DNA from: Limosilactobacillus sp. WILCCON 0051
Lineage (GTDB): Bacteria > Bacillota > Bacilli > Lactobacillales > Lactobacillaceae
Assembly: GCF_039955095.1 (NCBI RefSeq)
Contig: NZ_CP154878.1
Span: 2,292,338-2,356,337, forward strand
Direction of reading: 5' to 3'
DNA length: 64,000 nucleotides
In this document: one piece after another, positions 9,533-18,834 of the stretch
Layout: each line of letters opens with the position of its first letter
Position numbering within the stretch: the first letter of the stretch is position 1
The notes under the pieces: model-generated
Database searches by the model: none
Told to the model about the DNA's origin: nothing
The model's input: only the letters and a program-made list of their open reading frames with translations
Translations under genes and position numbers: made by a program

Positions 9533-9565
9533 AAAAAGCGACCCGCATTTCGCGGATCGCTTTAT
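9533..9565 (-). terminator. Terminator of the nitroreductase gene
   Basis: AAAGCGACCCGC pairs with GCGGATCGCTTT with one mismatch. T runs follow on the minus strand, just after the nitroreductase stop codon. Confidence 0.75.
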
Positions 9566-9576
9566 TATTAAGCTCA

Positions 9577-10179
9577 TTAAGCGCCAAACACCTTAAACCG
9601 CTTTTCAGCAGGCAGGACGTTTTTTTCGCCAGCCGGTGCCTCAACGGATCCAAACGGCATTTCAGCCCGCAGCTGCCAAGTTTCAGGAATGTCAAACGCC
9701 TTGGCAATTGCTTCATCGATCAGCGGGTTGTAGTGCTGCAGCGATGCACCCAGTCCTTGAACGGCCAAGGCTTCCCAGACCGCCTGCTGAGCACCGCCAA
9801 TTGCCTGTTCAGCCCAGCCAGCAAAGTTGGCGGCGTATGCTGGGAAATCGGCCTCCAACTGTTTTACGGTCGCCGTTTCAGTAAAGTACAGAATCGTTCC
9901 GTACGCCTTGAAGCTGTTGACCTTGGCTTGCGTCTTGGCAAATGCCTCATCGTCTTTTACGACTTTGCGCAGCTCAGCCAATACGATATCCCAAATTCGA
10001 TCGGAATCTTGGCCAAAAGCAATTACTGCGCGCACCGTCTGACTGTTAAAAGCAGATGGCGACAGCTCAATCGTCTTTTCAATCAGGTCAACCAGCGTCT
10101 GCTTGTCTTCCTTAACGTTTTTGCCTAATGCATAAATGGAGCGGCGTTTTTCTTGAAGTTGAGTAAATTGGTTTGTCAT
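9577..10179 (-). CDS. Nitroreductase-family NAD(P)H:FMN oxidoreductase
   Basis: A 200-residue protein. It begins with the nitroreductase signature RRSIYALG followed by IELSPSAFNSQTVRAV, which contacts the FMN phosphate. Later come AIGGAQQAVWEALAVQGLGASLQHYNP and ETWQLRAEMPFG, typical of the oxygen-insensitive NfnB/YdgI-like branch. Such enzymes reduce nitro compounds, quinones or other electron acceptors, and the physiological substrate is usually unknown. A clear AGAGGAACG precedes the ATG. It is monocistronic and sits between msrB and galR, so a redox role is plausible but not shown. Confidence 0.86.
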   Translation of the reverse strand: MTNQFTQLQEKRRSIYALGKNVKEDKQTLVDLIEKTIELSPSAFNSQTVRAVIAFGQDSDRIWDIVLAELRKVVKDDEAFAKTQAKVNSFKAYGTILYFTETATVKQLEADFPAYAANFAGWAEQAIGGAQQAVWEALAVQGLGASLQHYNPLIDEAIAKAFDIPETWQLRAEMPFGSVEAPAGEKNVLPAEKRFKVFGA

Positions 10180-10275
10180 AGTCGTTCCTCTTTTTCTGAT
10201 GATTTGTTATTTGTATTATAACTTGTTACTTACTTTTTGTAAATGATTTTATCTTATAAAAAGTAAGCATCAGCA

Positions 10276-10316
10276 AAACAAAAACTCCTGCTGGCCAAAA
10301 CGGCACGGCAGGAGTC
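10276..10316 (-). terminator. Terminator of the galK-galT-galR operon
   Basis: CTCCTGC and GGCC form one arm, GGC and GCAGGAG the other. The minus-strand transcript ends in TTTTTGTTTTG. It lies 34 bases after the galR stop. Confidence 0.8.
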
Positions 10317-10350
10317 GGCAATTATTGATGTGTAACTTAGGATTTTTTGA

Positions 10351-11358
<1,008 letters not shown>

Positions 11359-11368
11359 TCAAAATAGG

Positions 11369-12823
11369 TTACAGTCGTTCAACGAACCGCTGCCAGCCAG
11401 CTTGACCCTGAGCATCGCGCTTAAAGACGCCGGCATCCGCCAAAACATCGCCGAAGACTTGAGCAACTTCTTGTTCTAAAATCTCTTCAACGTTGTCGGC
11501 ATTAATGTCATCATATCGTGCCTGAACCTCTTTAGCCCATGGCAGATGACTGTCGGCAATCTTGTTTGGTTCATTGAGCCAGTACTTCTTGACTTCTTCC
11601 AATTCACTCTTCAAACGAGCTGGCAGAATGGCCCGGCCCATCACTTCAATCAGGCCGATATTTTCCTTTTTAATGTGCCAGAGCTTTTCATGAGGATGGA
11701 AGATGCCCAGTGGGTACTCCTTACTAGTATTATTGTCTCGCAAAACCAAGTCAAGAACAAATTCATCGCCATTACGATGCATGATTGGCGTAACGGTGTG
11801 GTGTCTGGTATCGCCGTCGAAGGCTTTTAATGAAAGTTCTGGGTCGTCATAATGGTCCCAAACGTTGATGATATGCGTTCCCAGCTGAATCAAAGCCTGA
11901 TCGTTCTTGCTGATCAAGCGCAGATCGCTCATTGGCCAGTCAACGATGCCGGCCTTAACGTCTGGATAGTCTTTAAAATTCAGTTCCTGCTTGATTGGTG
12001 CCTTCATCATTGGGAAAGTGTGCCGGCCGCCTTGATAATGCTCATGGGCCAGCATGGAGCCGCCAACGATTGGCAGATCGGCATTGCTGCCAACAAAGTA
12101 GTGTGGCAGCTGCTTTTCGATCTCAATCAAGTTGATCAGCGTCTGTTGATTGATCTCCATTGGTTCGTGCTTGGCATCCAAGAAAATGCAGTGTTCATGG
12201 AAGTAGGCATATGGCGAGTATTGGAAGCCCCACTGCTTGCCGCCGATCGTCATGCGGATGATGCGGTGGTTGCTGCGGGCAGCATGCCCCAAGCGTCCCA
12301 GATAGCCTTCATTTTCCATACAAAGTGCGCACTGCGGATACTTCTTTTGAGTATCATGGGCAGCGGCAGCAATCGCCTTAGGATCTTTTTCGGGTTTGGA
12401 AAGGTTGATCGTAATCTCCAGCTCGTTGCCATCATTGACCTTTTTAGTAAACTCAATATTTTTCTTGATTGCGGATACCTTTACATAGTCATTGCTGGTA
12501 CACAGATCATAAAACCAATCTGTAGCCTGTTGGGGAGATTGTTCATGCTTTTGCCAGAACGTTCCATTAACCTTGGATGGTGTTGGCGTCAGCAGGTCAT
12601 ACAGCTGATCGTTCAAGATTTCGCGTGCCGTCTGGCCATCTTCAATCTTGCCGCGCTGAACTGCCAATTCCACCAACTGACTGGCCAGTGGCGTATCCGG
12701 TTGGGCTTCAGCATCTTCATCACCCACCAGCGCCCGAATCTTGTTCATCACATAGATCTTGTCCATTGGCTGAAAAGCACCGCTGGCAATCGCCTTTTCT
12801 GCAAATCCTTCAATGAGTTCCAT
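11369..12823 (-). CDS. galT: UDP-glucose--hexose-1-phosphate uridylyltransferase (GalT class II)
   Basis: A 484-residue protein of the Firmicutes GalT class (about 490 residues), distinct from the 350-residue E. coli type. Histidine clusters are visible (YFHEHCIF; the catalytic-region LAHEHYQGGRH). It transfers UMP from UDP-glucose to galactose-1-P in the Leloir pathway. It follows galK with a 35-base gap and precedes galR. The start has AAGAGGTTT upstream. galE, needed to recycle UDP-galactose, is not in the window. Confidence 0.95.
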   Translation of the reverse strand: MELIEGFAEKAIASGAFQPMDKIYVMNKIRALVGDEDAEAQPDTPLASQLVELAVQRGKIEDGQTAREILNDQLYDLLTPTPSKVNGTFWQKHEQSPQQATDWFYDLCTSNDYVKVSAIKKNIEFTKKVNDGNELEITINLSKPEKDPKAIAAAAHDTQKKYPQCALCMENEGYLGRLGHAARSNHRIIRMTIGGKQWGFQYSPYAYFHEHCIFLDAKHEPMEINQQTLINLIEIEKQLPHYFVGSNADLPIVGGSMLAHEHYQGGRHTFPMMKAPIKQELNFKDYPDVKAGIVDWPMSDLRLISKNDQALIQLGTHIINVWDHYDDPELSLKAFDGDTRHHTVTPIMHRNGDEFVLDLVLRDNNTSKEYPLGIFHPHEKLWHIKKENIGLIEVMGRAILPARLKSELEEVKKYWLNEPNKIADSHLPWAKEVQARYDDINADNVEEILEQEVAQVFGDVLADAGVFKRDAQGQAGWQRFVERL

Positions 12824-12858
12824 GTCGCAAACCTCTTTCTCAAAAACTGACCTTAATA

Positions 12859-14028
12859 CTAGATCTTGTGGGGACCATCAACGATTTCGGCATCATAGAA
12901 GCTGGCATCGTAGCCAATCGTTTCCCGATAGACCTTGCCGACGTTTTCCTTAAATGCATCGGCTTGGTCCTTTTTAACGATTGCAATGGCGCTGCCGGCA
13001 AAACCGCCGCCGACCATCCGCGCACCCAGGCAGCCTGGTTGTTCCCATGCCGTTTCTGCCAGCGTGTCCAGTTCCTTGCCAGTTACCTCGTAGTCAAAGT
13101 GCAGCGAAACGTGAGAAGCGTTGATCAGACGGCCCAGTTTTTCAAGGTCGCCTGCCTTCATAGCTTCAATCGCCCGCAGCGTCCGTTGATTTTCGGCAAC
13201 CGCATGACGAGCACGGCGAATCAAAACATCGTCATTGATCAAATAGGAGTATTCGTCAAACGTGTTTTCGTCCAGTTCGCCCAGCTTCTGGATATTCAGC
13301 TTTTGGTTCAGACGCTTAACGGCTTCTTCACATTGTTCAACGCGTTCGTTATACTTGGAGCCAGCCAGCGAGTGCTTCTTGTTGGTACTCATGATCACGA
13401 TTTCGTAGTCGCCCAGCTTCAATGGCAGGTATTGATATTCCAAAGTACTGCAGTCCAAGAAGATGGCGTTGTCTTTTTTACCCATCCCAACGGCAAATTG
13501 GTCCATAATTCCGGAGTTCAGGCCGACAAAATCATTTTCCGTCTTTTGACCAAGCTTAACCAGCGAGATTTCGTCAATGTCCAGATTGAATTCATCCTTC
13601 AGCAGATTACCCATCAAAAGTTCAATGGAAGCTGATGAAGAAAGGCCCGCGCCATATGGCAGATTGCCGTGTACCAGCAGATTGAAGCCATGGTCGATCT
13701 GGTAGCCAGCCTGCTTTAAGTAGACCAGCATCCCCTTGAAGTAGTTGGTCCAGGTCTTGTCAGCATCCGTTTCTGGCTTTTCGTCATTGATGCTGAATTC
13801 AACGACCGTACTGCCTTCCATGTTGGCTGAGTAGAGCTGAACCTTGTCATCATCACGCGGACCATAGACGCCAAACGTGCCCAGACTGATGGCACATGGG
13901 AAAACATGACCGCCATTGTAATCAGTGTGTTCGCCAATTACATTGATTCGACCAGGTGAGAAGAAGACATCCTTAGCTTCACCCTTAAAAACATCTTGAT
14001 ATTCTTTCAGTAATTCTTGCTTATCCAT
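12859..14028 (-). CDS. galK: Galactokinase
   Basis: A 389-residue GHMP kinase. It carries the galactokinase N-terminal signature (PGRINVIGEHTDYNGGHVFP), the ATP loop GAGLSSSASIE with the following helix, and the C-terminal MVGGGFAGSAIAIV motif. It phosphorylates alpha-D-galactose, here produced by the alpha-galactosidase or taken up directly. It is the first gene of galK-galT-galR, led by GGAGGTAGC. The promoter carries a cre site and a palindromic operator. Confidence 0.96.
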   Translation of the reverse strand: MDKQELLKEYQDVFKGEAKDVFFSPGRINVIGEHTDYNGGHVFPCAISLGTFGVYGPRDDDKVQLYSANMEGSTVVEFSINDEKPETDADKTWTNYFKGMLVYLKQAGYQIDHGFNLLVHGNLPYGAGLSSSASIELLMGNLLKDEFNLDIDEISLVKLGQKTENDFVGLNSGIMDQFAVGMGKKDNAIFLDCSTLEYQYLPLKLGDYEIVIMSTNKKHSLAGSKYNERVEQCEEAVKRLNQKLNIQKLGELDENTFDEYSYLINDDVLIRRARHAVAENQRTLRAIEAMKAGDLEKLGRLINASHVSLHFDYEVTGKELDTLAETAWEQPGCLGARMVGGGFAGSAIAIVKKDQADAFKENVGKVYRETIGYDASFYDAEIVDGPHKI

Positions 14029-14050
14029 CTCTAGCTACCTCCATAAACGG

Positions 14051-14114
14051 TTAGTAAACTTTTACTAAATATTAGCTTACGCCCACCTTGCCAATTTGTC
14101 AATAAGCGCTTTCA
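14051..14114 (-). promoter_or_regulatory. galK promoter with GalR-type palindrome and cre site
   Basis: On the minus strand TTGACA (plus 14097-14102) and TAAGCT (plus 14074-14079) are 17 bases apart. A perfect palindrome, TTAGTAAA-CT-TTTACTAA (14051-14068), covers the likely transcription start. TGAAAGCGCTTATT (complement of 14101-14114) overlaps the -35 edge and shares its core with the lacS cre. The layout predicts repression by a LacI-type protein (GalR is in the operon) plus CcpA control. Confidence 0.7.
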
Positions 14115-14234
14115 TTATTATTTTTAAGGGATTTGTAGGTTTTTTAACAATCCTTATTTAGCAACTGTTTGCGCCATTTTTTATGCTAAAATAAATTTTA
14201 CTTAACAAAAGAATCTGAGAAAGGATGGCCGTTC

Positions 14235-15203
14235 ATGAAAAAAATTCTCCCCGATCAGTTAAAAACAAAAACTCTGCTGCTCGGTCGCTGGACCATTAAA
14301 CAGCTGCATGGAAAAAACGTCTTATACACGACCAATCTTGGCAGTCTGATCAAATTTCATCTGCAAGCCAGTCCAGTTCTGAGAATCGAGACTTTAGATA
14401 ACGGCAATCCGCAAATGCCGCCACAATACTGGGCTGTGCGAGTCAATCATGGAAATTGGCAGCGCTGGTCAACCCGCAATGCTTCTTTTGAGCTGCCGCT
14501 GCCTGATGATGCTGAAGTTGAGATCATCACGGCTGGCAATAACGACCTTGATGATGTCTGGCTTGGCAACCAGGGTCTGGCTGTGGCCGCGATTTCGATT
14601 GCTGATCAAGCCGTCATGACCCCGCCTAAGCCACAAAAACGCGTAACCGTCATTGGCGATTCAATTACAGCTGGCTGTTGGGTAAATGGCAGGCGCCCCA
14701 GCACCGACTATCGCCCGGAAAGCTGCTATATCGGTCTTGTTAGCGACGCCTTGGGAATCGATGTCGATCGGATTGCCTATTCAGCAGGCGGCGTTTTAAG
14801 ATCCGCAGTAGGCAACGTCCCCCCGGCAGCCCAGTTCTTAAGCCATCTAGACGCCCAAACGCCATGGCACCCCAGCGTCATGCCCGATATGGTTTTGATC
14901 AATCTGGGCGTCAATGATCGACGTTTTGCCAGACAGCAGTTTCAAAAAGCCTACTTGGCATTTGTCAAACAGGTAAAGACCGTCTATCCAAACGTTCCAC
15001 TGGCCTTAATGGTGCCTTTTGCTCAGACCTATGCCGATATTATTGAAGAAACCGCTTTGGAATGTCATACTGAATTCGTTCCTACCAAGAACTGGTGTCA
15101 GTCATTTACTGACGGCCTGCACCCCGATCAGCAGGGCTCTTTACAGATTGCCCAGCATTTAACGCCGGTTTTGGCAGAGCTGCTGAACCAAGACCAGCAA
15201 TAA
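14235..15203 (+). CDS. SGNH/GDSL hydrolase (probable carbohydrate esterase)
   Basis: A 322-residue protein with the SGNH blocks: block I VIGDSITAG with nucleophile Ser143, Gly in the IAYSAGG region, block III NLGVNDR with the oxyanion Asn, and block V DGLHPD with the catalytic His. Residues 1-130 look like the beta-sandwich seen in two-domain deacetylases such as CE2/CE3-like enzymes. There is no signal peptide, so it is intracellular. The natural ester is unknown; removal of acetyl groups from imported sugars is plausible. The next gene starts 52 bases downstream, so they may be co-transcribed. The start has AAAGGATGG upstream. Confidence 0.82.
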   Translation: MKKILPDQLKTKTLLLGRWTIKQLHGKNVLYTTNLGSLIKFHLQASPVLRIETLDNGNPQMPPQYWAVRVNHGNWQRWSTRNASFELPLPDDAEVEIITAGNNDLDDVWLGNQGLAVAAISIADQAVMTPPKPQKRVTVIGDSITAGCWVNGRRPSTDYRPESCYIGLVSDALGIDVDRIAYSAGGVLRSAVGNVPPAAQFLSHLDAQTPWHPSVMPDMVLINLGVNDRRFARQQFQKAYLAFVKQVKTVYPNVPLALMVPFAQTYADIIEETALECHTEFVPTKNWCQSFTDGLHPDQQGSLQIAQHLTPVLAELLNQDQQ

Positions 15204-15255
15204 TATCTGGTCACTTCAGTACGCTTCTGCCAAGCCAAACAAAGGAGAGATTTTC

Positions 15256-16047
15256 ATGCCAATTCCTACTCGTCGGCTGCCAATCAGCGGCGGTTATAAC
15301 TATCGCGATCTTGGCGGCTATCCAACGCTTGACGGCCATACCATCAAGTGGCGCCGGCTGCTGCGTTCTGGCAGTCTGCACCGCTTGACCAGTCAGGATC
15401 TGCAATACTTTTCTGATATGAAGCTGGCTAAAGATATTGATCTGCGCTCACCACGCGAAACCAAAAAAGAGCCAGACCAAGTCCCAGGTGCCACTGAATA
15501 CATCGCCAATCCTATCTTTTCAACCGACGAAACCAGAGCCTCGCAGTCAATCTCATCTTTTAGCGATGAATTGAATGCTGATCCGACCCGTGGCCGCCAG
15601 CATATGCGCACCGTCTATCATGAGATGGTCGCTGAGCCTGGTCCACAACAGGCCTACCGCGACTTTTTCCAGCAGCTGCTAAGCGCGCCGGCTGATCGTC
15701 CCGTTCTGTTTCACTGTACTGCCGGCAAGGATCGGACCGGTATTGGCGCCTACCTGCTGTTAAATGCCTTAAAGGTGCAGCCTGATGTCATCATCAAAGA
15801 CTACCTGCTGACCAACGAGCTCGTTAAAGACGTTCAGCAAGACATCAAGCAGAAACTGACGGCTGCTCATTTTTCGTCAAACTACATCCAAAATTCGCTT
15901 GATATGGCCAGCGTTAAGCGGGAATACCTGCAGACGGCCCAGGATGCCATTCAAAAAATCAGCGGCACTGTTGACCAGTATCTTAAAGAAGTCATGCAGC
16001 TTTCTGATTCTGATCTGCAGGCATTGCGTCATAAATACCGCGACTAA
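15256..16047 (+). CDS. Tyrosine-protein phosphatase (Y_phosphatase3 / IphP-like)
   Basis: A 263-residue protein. The phosphatase loop HCTAGKDRTG (Cys154) fits CX5R, and the N-terminal NYRDLGGYPT and LLRSGSLHRL motifs are typical of this family of Firmicute and actinobacterial dual-specificity phosphatases. It may act on phosphotyrosine, phosphoserine or phosphoinositides; the bacterial substrate is unknown. No signal peptide is seen, unlike the secreted IphP enzymes. AAAGGAGAG leads the ATG. It follows the SGNH hydrolase and precedes a small conserved-looking ORF. Confidence 0.87.
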   Translation: MPIPTRRLPISGGYNYRDLGGYPTLDGHTIKWRRLLRSGSLHRLTSQDLQYFSDMKLAKDIDLRSPRETKKEPDQVPGATEYIANPIFSTDETRASQSISSFSDELNADPTRGRQHMRTVYHEMVAEPGPQQAYRDFFQQLLSAPADRPVLFHCTAGKDRTGIGAYLLLNALKVQPDVIIKDYLLTNELVKDVQQDIKQKLTAAHFSSNYIQNSLDMASVKREYLQTAQDAIQKISGTVDQYLKEVMQLSDSDLQALRHKYRD

Positions 16048-16106
16048 TGGTATAATAAACCAAAAGCAAGCGTTTTCTGGAAGCTAACGCTGATGGAGGT
16101 GTCAAT

Positions 16107-16331
16107 ATGGAGACAAGAATCTTCTTTAATCCCGGCGACTCGATTGCCAATATTCATGACTACAATGAAGCCGTACGCAAGGGACAGATTTTTAAAAAAG
16201 AGCGCAAAATCGACGACCTGGTCATCGCTAAAGGTCCCGATGATGAAGAATACGCCATCTTTTATGCCAAGGACGCCTTGCCGGCCGATCACGCCAAAGC
16301 CCAGCCTTATGACGTCAAAGAGCATCTTTAG
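16107..16331 (+). CDS. Small acidic protein of unknown function
   Basis: A 74-residue protein (METRIFFNPGDSIANIHD...) with a balanced mix of charged residues, no membrane segment and no motif I can name. A good ATGGAGGTG ribosome site lies upstream of the ATG at 16107 and a strong terminator lies downstream, so it is probably a real gene, co-transcribed with the phosphatase. Confidence 0.65.
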   Translation: METRIFFNPGDSIANIHDYNEAVRKGQIFKKERKIDDLVIAKGPDDEEYAIFYAKDALPADHAKAQPYDVKEHL

Positions 16332-16336
16332 TCAAA

Positions 16337-16380
16337 TAAAAACGCCGAGTCAGCAAGCAGCTGATTCGACGTTTTTTATT
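16337..16380. terminator. Bidirectional terminator between convergent units
   Basis: CGCCGAGTCAGC pairs with GCTGATTCGACG (one mismatch) and is flanked by AAAAA and TTTTTT. It can stop the rightward phosphatase unit and the leftward unit ending at 16474. Confidence 0.78.
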
Positions 16381-16473
16381 GAATAGTCATGATTAATAAT
16401 GAGCGCCCTGCTGCTTAGCGAGGTCCCTCGTCACTATTTAAGGCCTTGTCAAGATATGAACGACTGCAGCAGC

Positions 16474-16800
16474 TTAGCGACCACCGACAATCTGCGCTGC
16501 CTGTTGTTCTAAGCGCAGCACCAATTCATCGGCATCAGCCTTAAAATCTTCAATAAAGCTGGCATGAACCGGTGAGGCTGAGCCAACTTTTTCACCCATG
16601 ATATCGGTTACCACTAGATCTTCGCCTGCCCAGGCAACGTCGTCATAATGACCTTCCAAGGCTTCGTCCATAAATTCCTGCAAGGTATCACGCACGGCAT
16701 CCTTAATGACGTCATCCATTTCCAAATGCTGGCCATGAACTTGATACTGTGCGATCTTCATTGCAACTTCTTCCATATTTTCTGGAATTTGAATACTCAT
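16474..16800 (-). CDS. Hypothetical protein, 108 residues
   Basis: An acidic, mostly helical protein (MSIQIPENMEEVAMKIAQYQ...) with no recognised domain. GAGGGGATT precedes the ATG. It lies 17 bases downstream of the 356-residue unknown gene on the same strand, so the two probably form an operon. I do not recognise it. Confidence 0.6.
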   Translation of the reverse strand: MSIQIPENMEEVAMKIAQYQVHGQHLEMDDVIKDAVRDTLQEFMDEALEGHYDDVAWAGEDLVVTDIMGEKVGSASPVHASFIEDFKADADELVLRLEQQAAQIVGGR

Positions 16801-16817
16801 AAAAATCCCCTCGGTTT

Positions 16818-17888
16818 CTAGTGTTTGCGACGACTTTTCTGCCGACGATTCCGAAATGAAATGCCAACTGGCGGGTGCTTTTTGCCCTTAACAGTTTTAG
16901 CCGCTGGCGTTTGGGAAGCCGTTCTTTTTTCGGCAACGCGCTTGGCCATCTCATTGTTTTGTTCACGAGCATCATAGTCACGCCATGGATGCATGATCGT
17001 CCCGACAAAACTGGTCAAAAGCGTCCGATGGGTTGCCATCCATTTTTGCGCAGTTTCACGATCATTAATGTCAACGCCCTCTGCCTGAGCCAGTGACAAT
17101 ACCAGCTGCGTCAAACGATCCTTGCGATCAAGCGAGGCCAGTGCTTCTTGGGCTGGCTGCATGTGCAACAGCGTCCGCTTGGCGATGGCATATTGATCAT
17201 CGTTAAGATCGCCTTGCTGATGCAGGTAGTCAAAAAAGGCATCAAACAAAGCTACGATCTTGACGATTTGGTATGGCTTGATGTGCGGGTCCAATGGCAT
17301 CGTCATCCCCAGCACCTGCTGCAGTGCCTCAAAAGTCCAGCCATCAGGCCACTGGTGCGCTTCTTGGTTCATCAGAGTCAAAAACTCATCGATCAGGTAC
17401 TGCTCATCAGTTTCATCAAGGCCCTCGATATTTTTAAGCAGGGCAGCTTTAGGGGCCACAGCGACCATTGTTTTTTGCCAGGCCAGGTAGCTTGCTGGCG
17501 TCCATTCTCGCGGTGCCTTTCCAGCAGCTGGTTGGTCGGCAGCTGCTTTCCAGTTTGCCTGCATGGTCTTGCGGTGCTCATCCATTACCTGAGCCAGCTC
17601 TTTGACATGCTCAACTTTTAAAAACTTTTGATAGGCCTTTAAAACTGGAATAGTCGAAATCACCTGACGATATGGTGCCTGCCCATCCTGATAGAGCTCG
17701 TGATCCAAAACGGCTGCCAATGCCGCGCCAGTCCAGTGACAATCATCAAGCTGATGACGATCTGCCATCAATTGATTGACCTGCTGCAAGATTTTTTGTG
17801 CATGTTCCTGCTGATTTTTTGACAACCGATCAAACGCCGCGTCGACTAAGAATGCTTGTACGTGGGCTTGATTCTGTTGATACTCCAT
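16818..17888 (-). CDS. Hypothetical protein, 356 residues, basic C-terminal tail
   Basis: The start is taken at MEYQQNQAHVQ (AGGAGTG upstream), which removes 58 spurious residues that would run into the divergent greA-like gene. The body is largely alpha-helical and glutamine-rich. The last 40 residues are lysine- and arginine-rich (ending RRQKSRRKH), suggesting nucleic-acid or ribosome contact. I recognise no family. It is divergent from a GreA paralogue with 105 bases between, and is followed by the 108-residue unknown. Confidence 0.65.
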   Translation of the reverse strand: MEYQQNQAHVQAFLVDAAFDRLSKNQQEHAQKILQQVNQLMADRHQLDDCHWTGAALAAVLDHELYQDGQAPYRQVISTIPVLKAYQKFLKVEHVKELAQVMDEHRKTMQANWKAAADQPAAGKAPREWTPASYLAWQKTMVAVAPKAALLKNIEGLDETDEQYLIDEFLTLMNQEAHQWPDGWTFEALQQVLGMTMPLDPHIKPYQIVKIVALFDAFFDYLHQQGDLNDDQYAIAKRTLLHMQPAQEALASLDRKDRLTQLVLSLAQAEGVDINDRETAQKWMATHRTLLTSFVGTIMHPWRDYDAREQNNEMAKRVAEKRTASQTPAAKTVKGKKHPPVGISFRNRRQKSRRKH

Positions 17889-17993
17889 TAAATATTTCAC
17901 TCCTGTTGCTTCAACTTGAATTTCAATAACTATCATAACATAATTACTTAGTACACACGTTCGCTTACGATCTATAAAATTGGAGGAATTTAA

Positions 17994-18503
17994 ATGCCAT
18001 CCAAAAAAATCAAAGTCCCTAACTTTTATTATCAAGAAATGACGGCAGCCGGCTACCGGCAAATCGAAGACCAGATTGAGGCCCTCAAGAAACAGCGGCC
18101 TGAAAAGATTGCACGGCTCAAGGCTGCTCGGGCTTTAGGCGATCTTTCCGAAAATACTGAATACAGTACTGCCAAACGGGATCTAAGACATTTGGAAAGC
18201 CGACTGCGCTATCTGAACAAACAGCTGACCTATGCCAAAATCATCACACCGCAGGATACCGGTAAAGTTGGCATGGGGTCCACGGTTGAGCTGCAGTATG
18301 ACGATGACGATGAAACTGAGACCTATACGCTGGTTGGTCGGCAGGAAGCCGATATTCTGCAAGGCAAACTGGCATTTGACTCGCCACTGGGCAAAGCGAT
18401 TACCGGGCTCAGTGCGGGAGATTCTGCCTTGGTTGCCGCGCCACAGGGAGAATATCAGGTTAAAGTCGTTTCCGTCAGGGTAAATCAAGATGAAGTCGGT
18501 TAA
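17994..18503 (+). CDS. GreA/GreB-family transcription elongation factor (probable second copy)
   Basis: A 169-residue protein. The N-terminal coiled coil (about 18-95) contains the signature DLSENTEYSTAKRD, whose acidic tip residues act at the RNA polymerase active site, and the C-terminal FKBP-like domain has FDSPLGKAITGLSAGD. Gre factors rescue backtracked polymerase by stimulating RNA cleavage. The 15-residue N-terminal extension (MPSKKIKVPNFYYQEM) differs from canonical GreA, so I think this is a paralogue, with the housekeeping greA elsewhere. The ATG has GGAGG upstream. Confidence 0.88.
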   Translation: MPSKKIKVPNFYYQEMTAAGYRQIEDQIEALKKQRPEKIARLKAARALGDLSENTEYSTAKRDLRHLESRLRYLNKQLTYAKIITPQDTGKVGMGSTVELQYDDDDETETYTLVGRQEADILQGKLAFDSPLGKAITGLSAGDSALVAAPQGEYQVKVVSVRVNQDEVG

Positions 18504-18793
18504 GTCAAACCAGCCAGATTGACCAAATCCAAAAATTCTTCAATCGTCATAAAGGTTTAAACGATGGCTTGAATTGGGCTGGTCGCTTGATCAATTTGAA
18601 TTCTTGCTGCTTGCGAATTGATTTTGATACCGTTATACTAAATGACGTTGCAGGTTGGCAGCACAAGATATTGTGGGTTTTCCACAGATATCACCACTTA
18701 TCCACAATATCTTGTGGATAAGTGGCAAACTGAGTCTGAATTGTCCGCTCAGATTCAGTCTGCCTAACTTACACCATCTGATTTCTACTCTGT
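18504..18793. other. Non-coding interval containing a DnaA-box palindrome
   Basis: No gene is supported in this 290-base stretch. It contains an imperfect inverted pair of ACCAGCC (18511-18517) and GGCTGGT (18577-18583), a perfect inverted pair of DnaA boxes (18694-18725, listed separately) and a degenerate repeat of CTGAAT/ATTCAG around 18735-18760. Confidence 0.6.
18694..18725. repeat. Inverted pair of perfect DnaA boxes
   Basis: CCACTTATCCACA and its exact reverse complement TGTGGATAAGTGG flank a 6-base spacer (ATATCT). Each arm contains TTATCCACA, the perfect DnaA 9-mer, at 18698-18706 and 18713-18721 (reverse). Upstream, AGATATTGTGG (18667-18677) is the reverse complement of CCACAATATCT (18702-18712), and a TTTTCCACA box lies at 18679-18687, so at least three box-like elements sit within 45 bases. 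It is not a terminator: no T run follows. Confidence 0.7.
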
Positions 18794-18834
18794 TTAAAAA
18801 GACCCCTGGCTTGTCCAACCAGGGGTCTTTTTAA
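18794..18834. terminator. Strong terminator of the mpg-to-macro operon
   Basis: TTTAAAAAGACCCCTGG pairs perfectly with CCAGGGGTCTTTTTAAA. It overlaps the stop codon of the macro-domain gene and works in both directions. Confidence 0.9.

Noticed and set aside
17889..18062. Longer N-terminal form of the 356-residue protein
   Set aside because: The extra 58 residues overlap the gre-like gene on the other strand and lack a ribosome site; the internal ATG has AGGAGTG.
18511..18583. Inverted ACCAGCC/GGCTGGT pair after the gre-like gene
   Set aside because: The loop is about 60 bases and no T run follows. It may be a decayed element, but there is too little structure to call.
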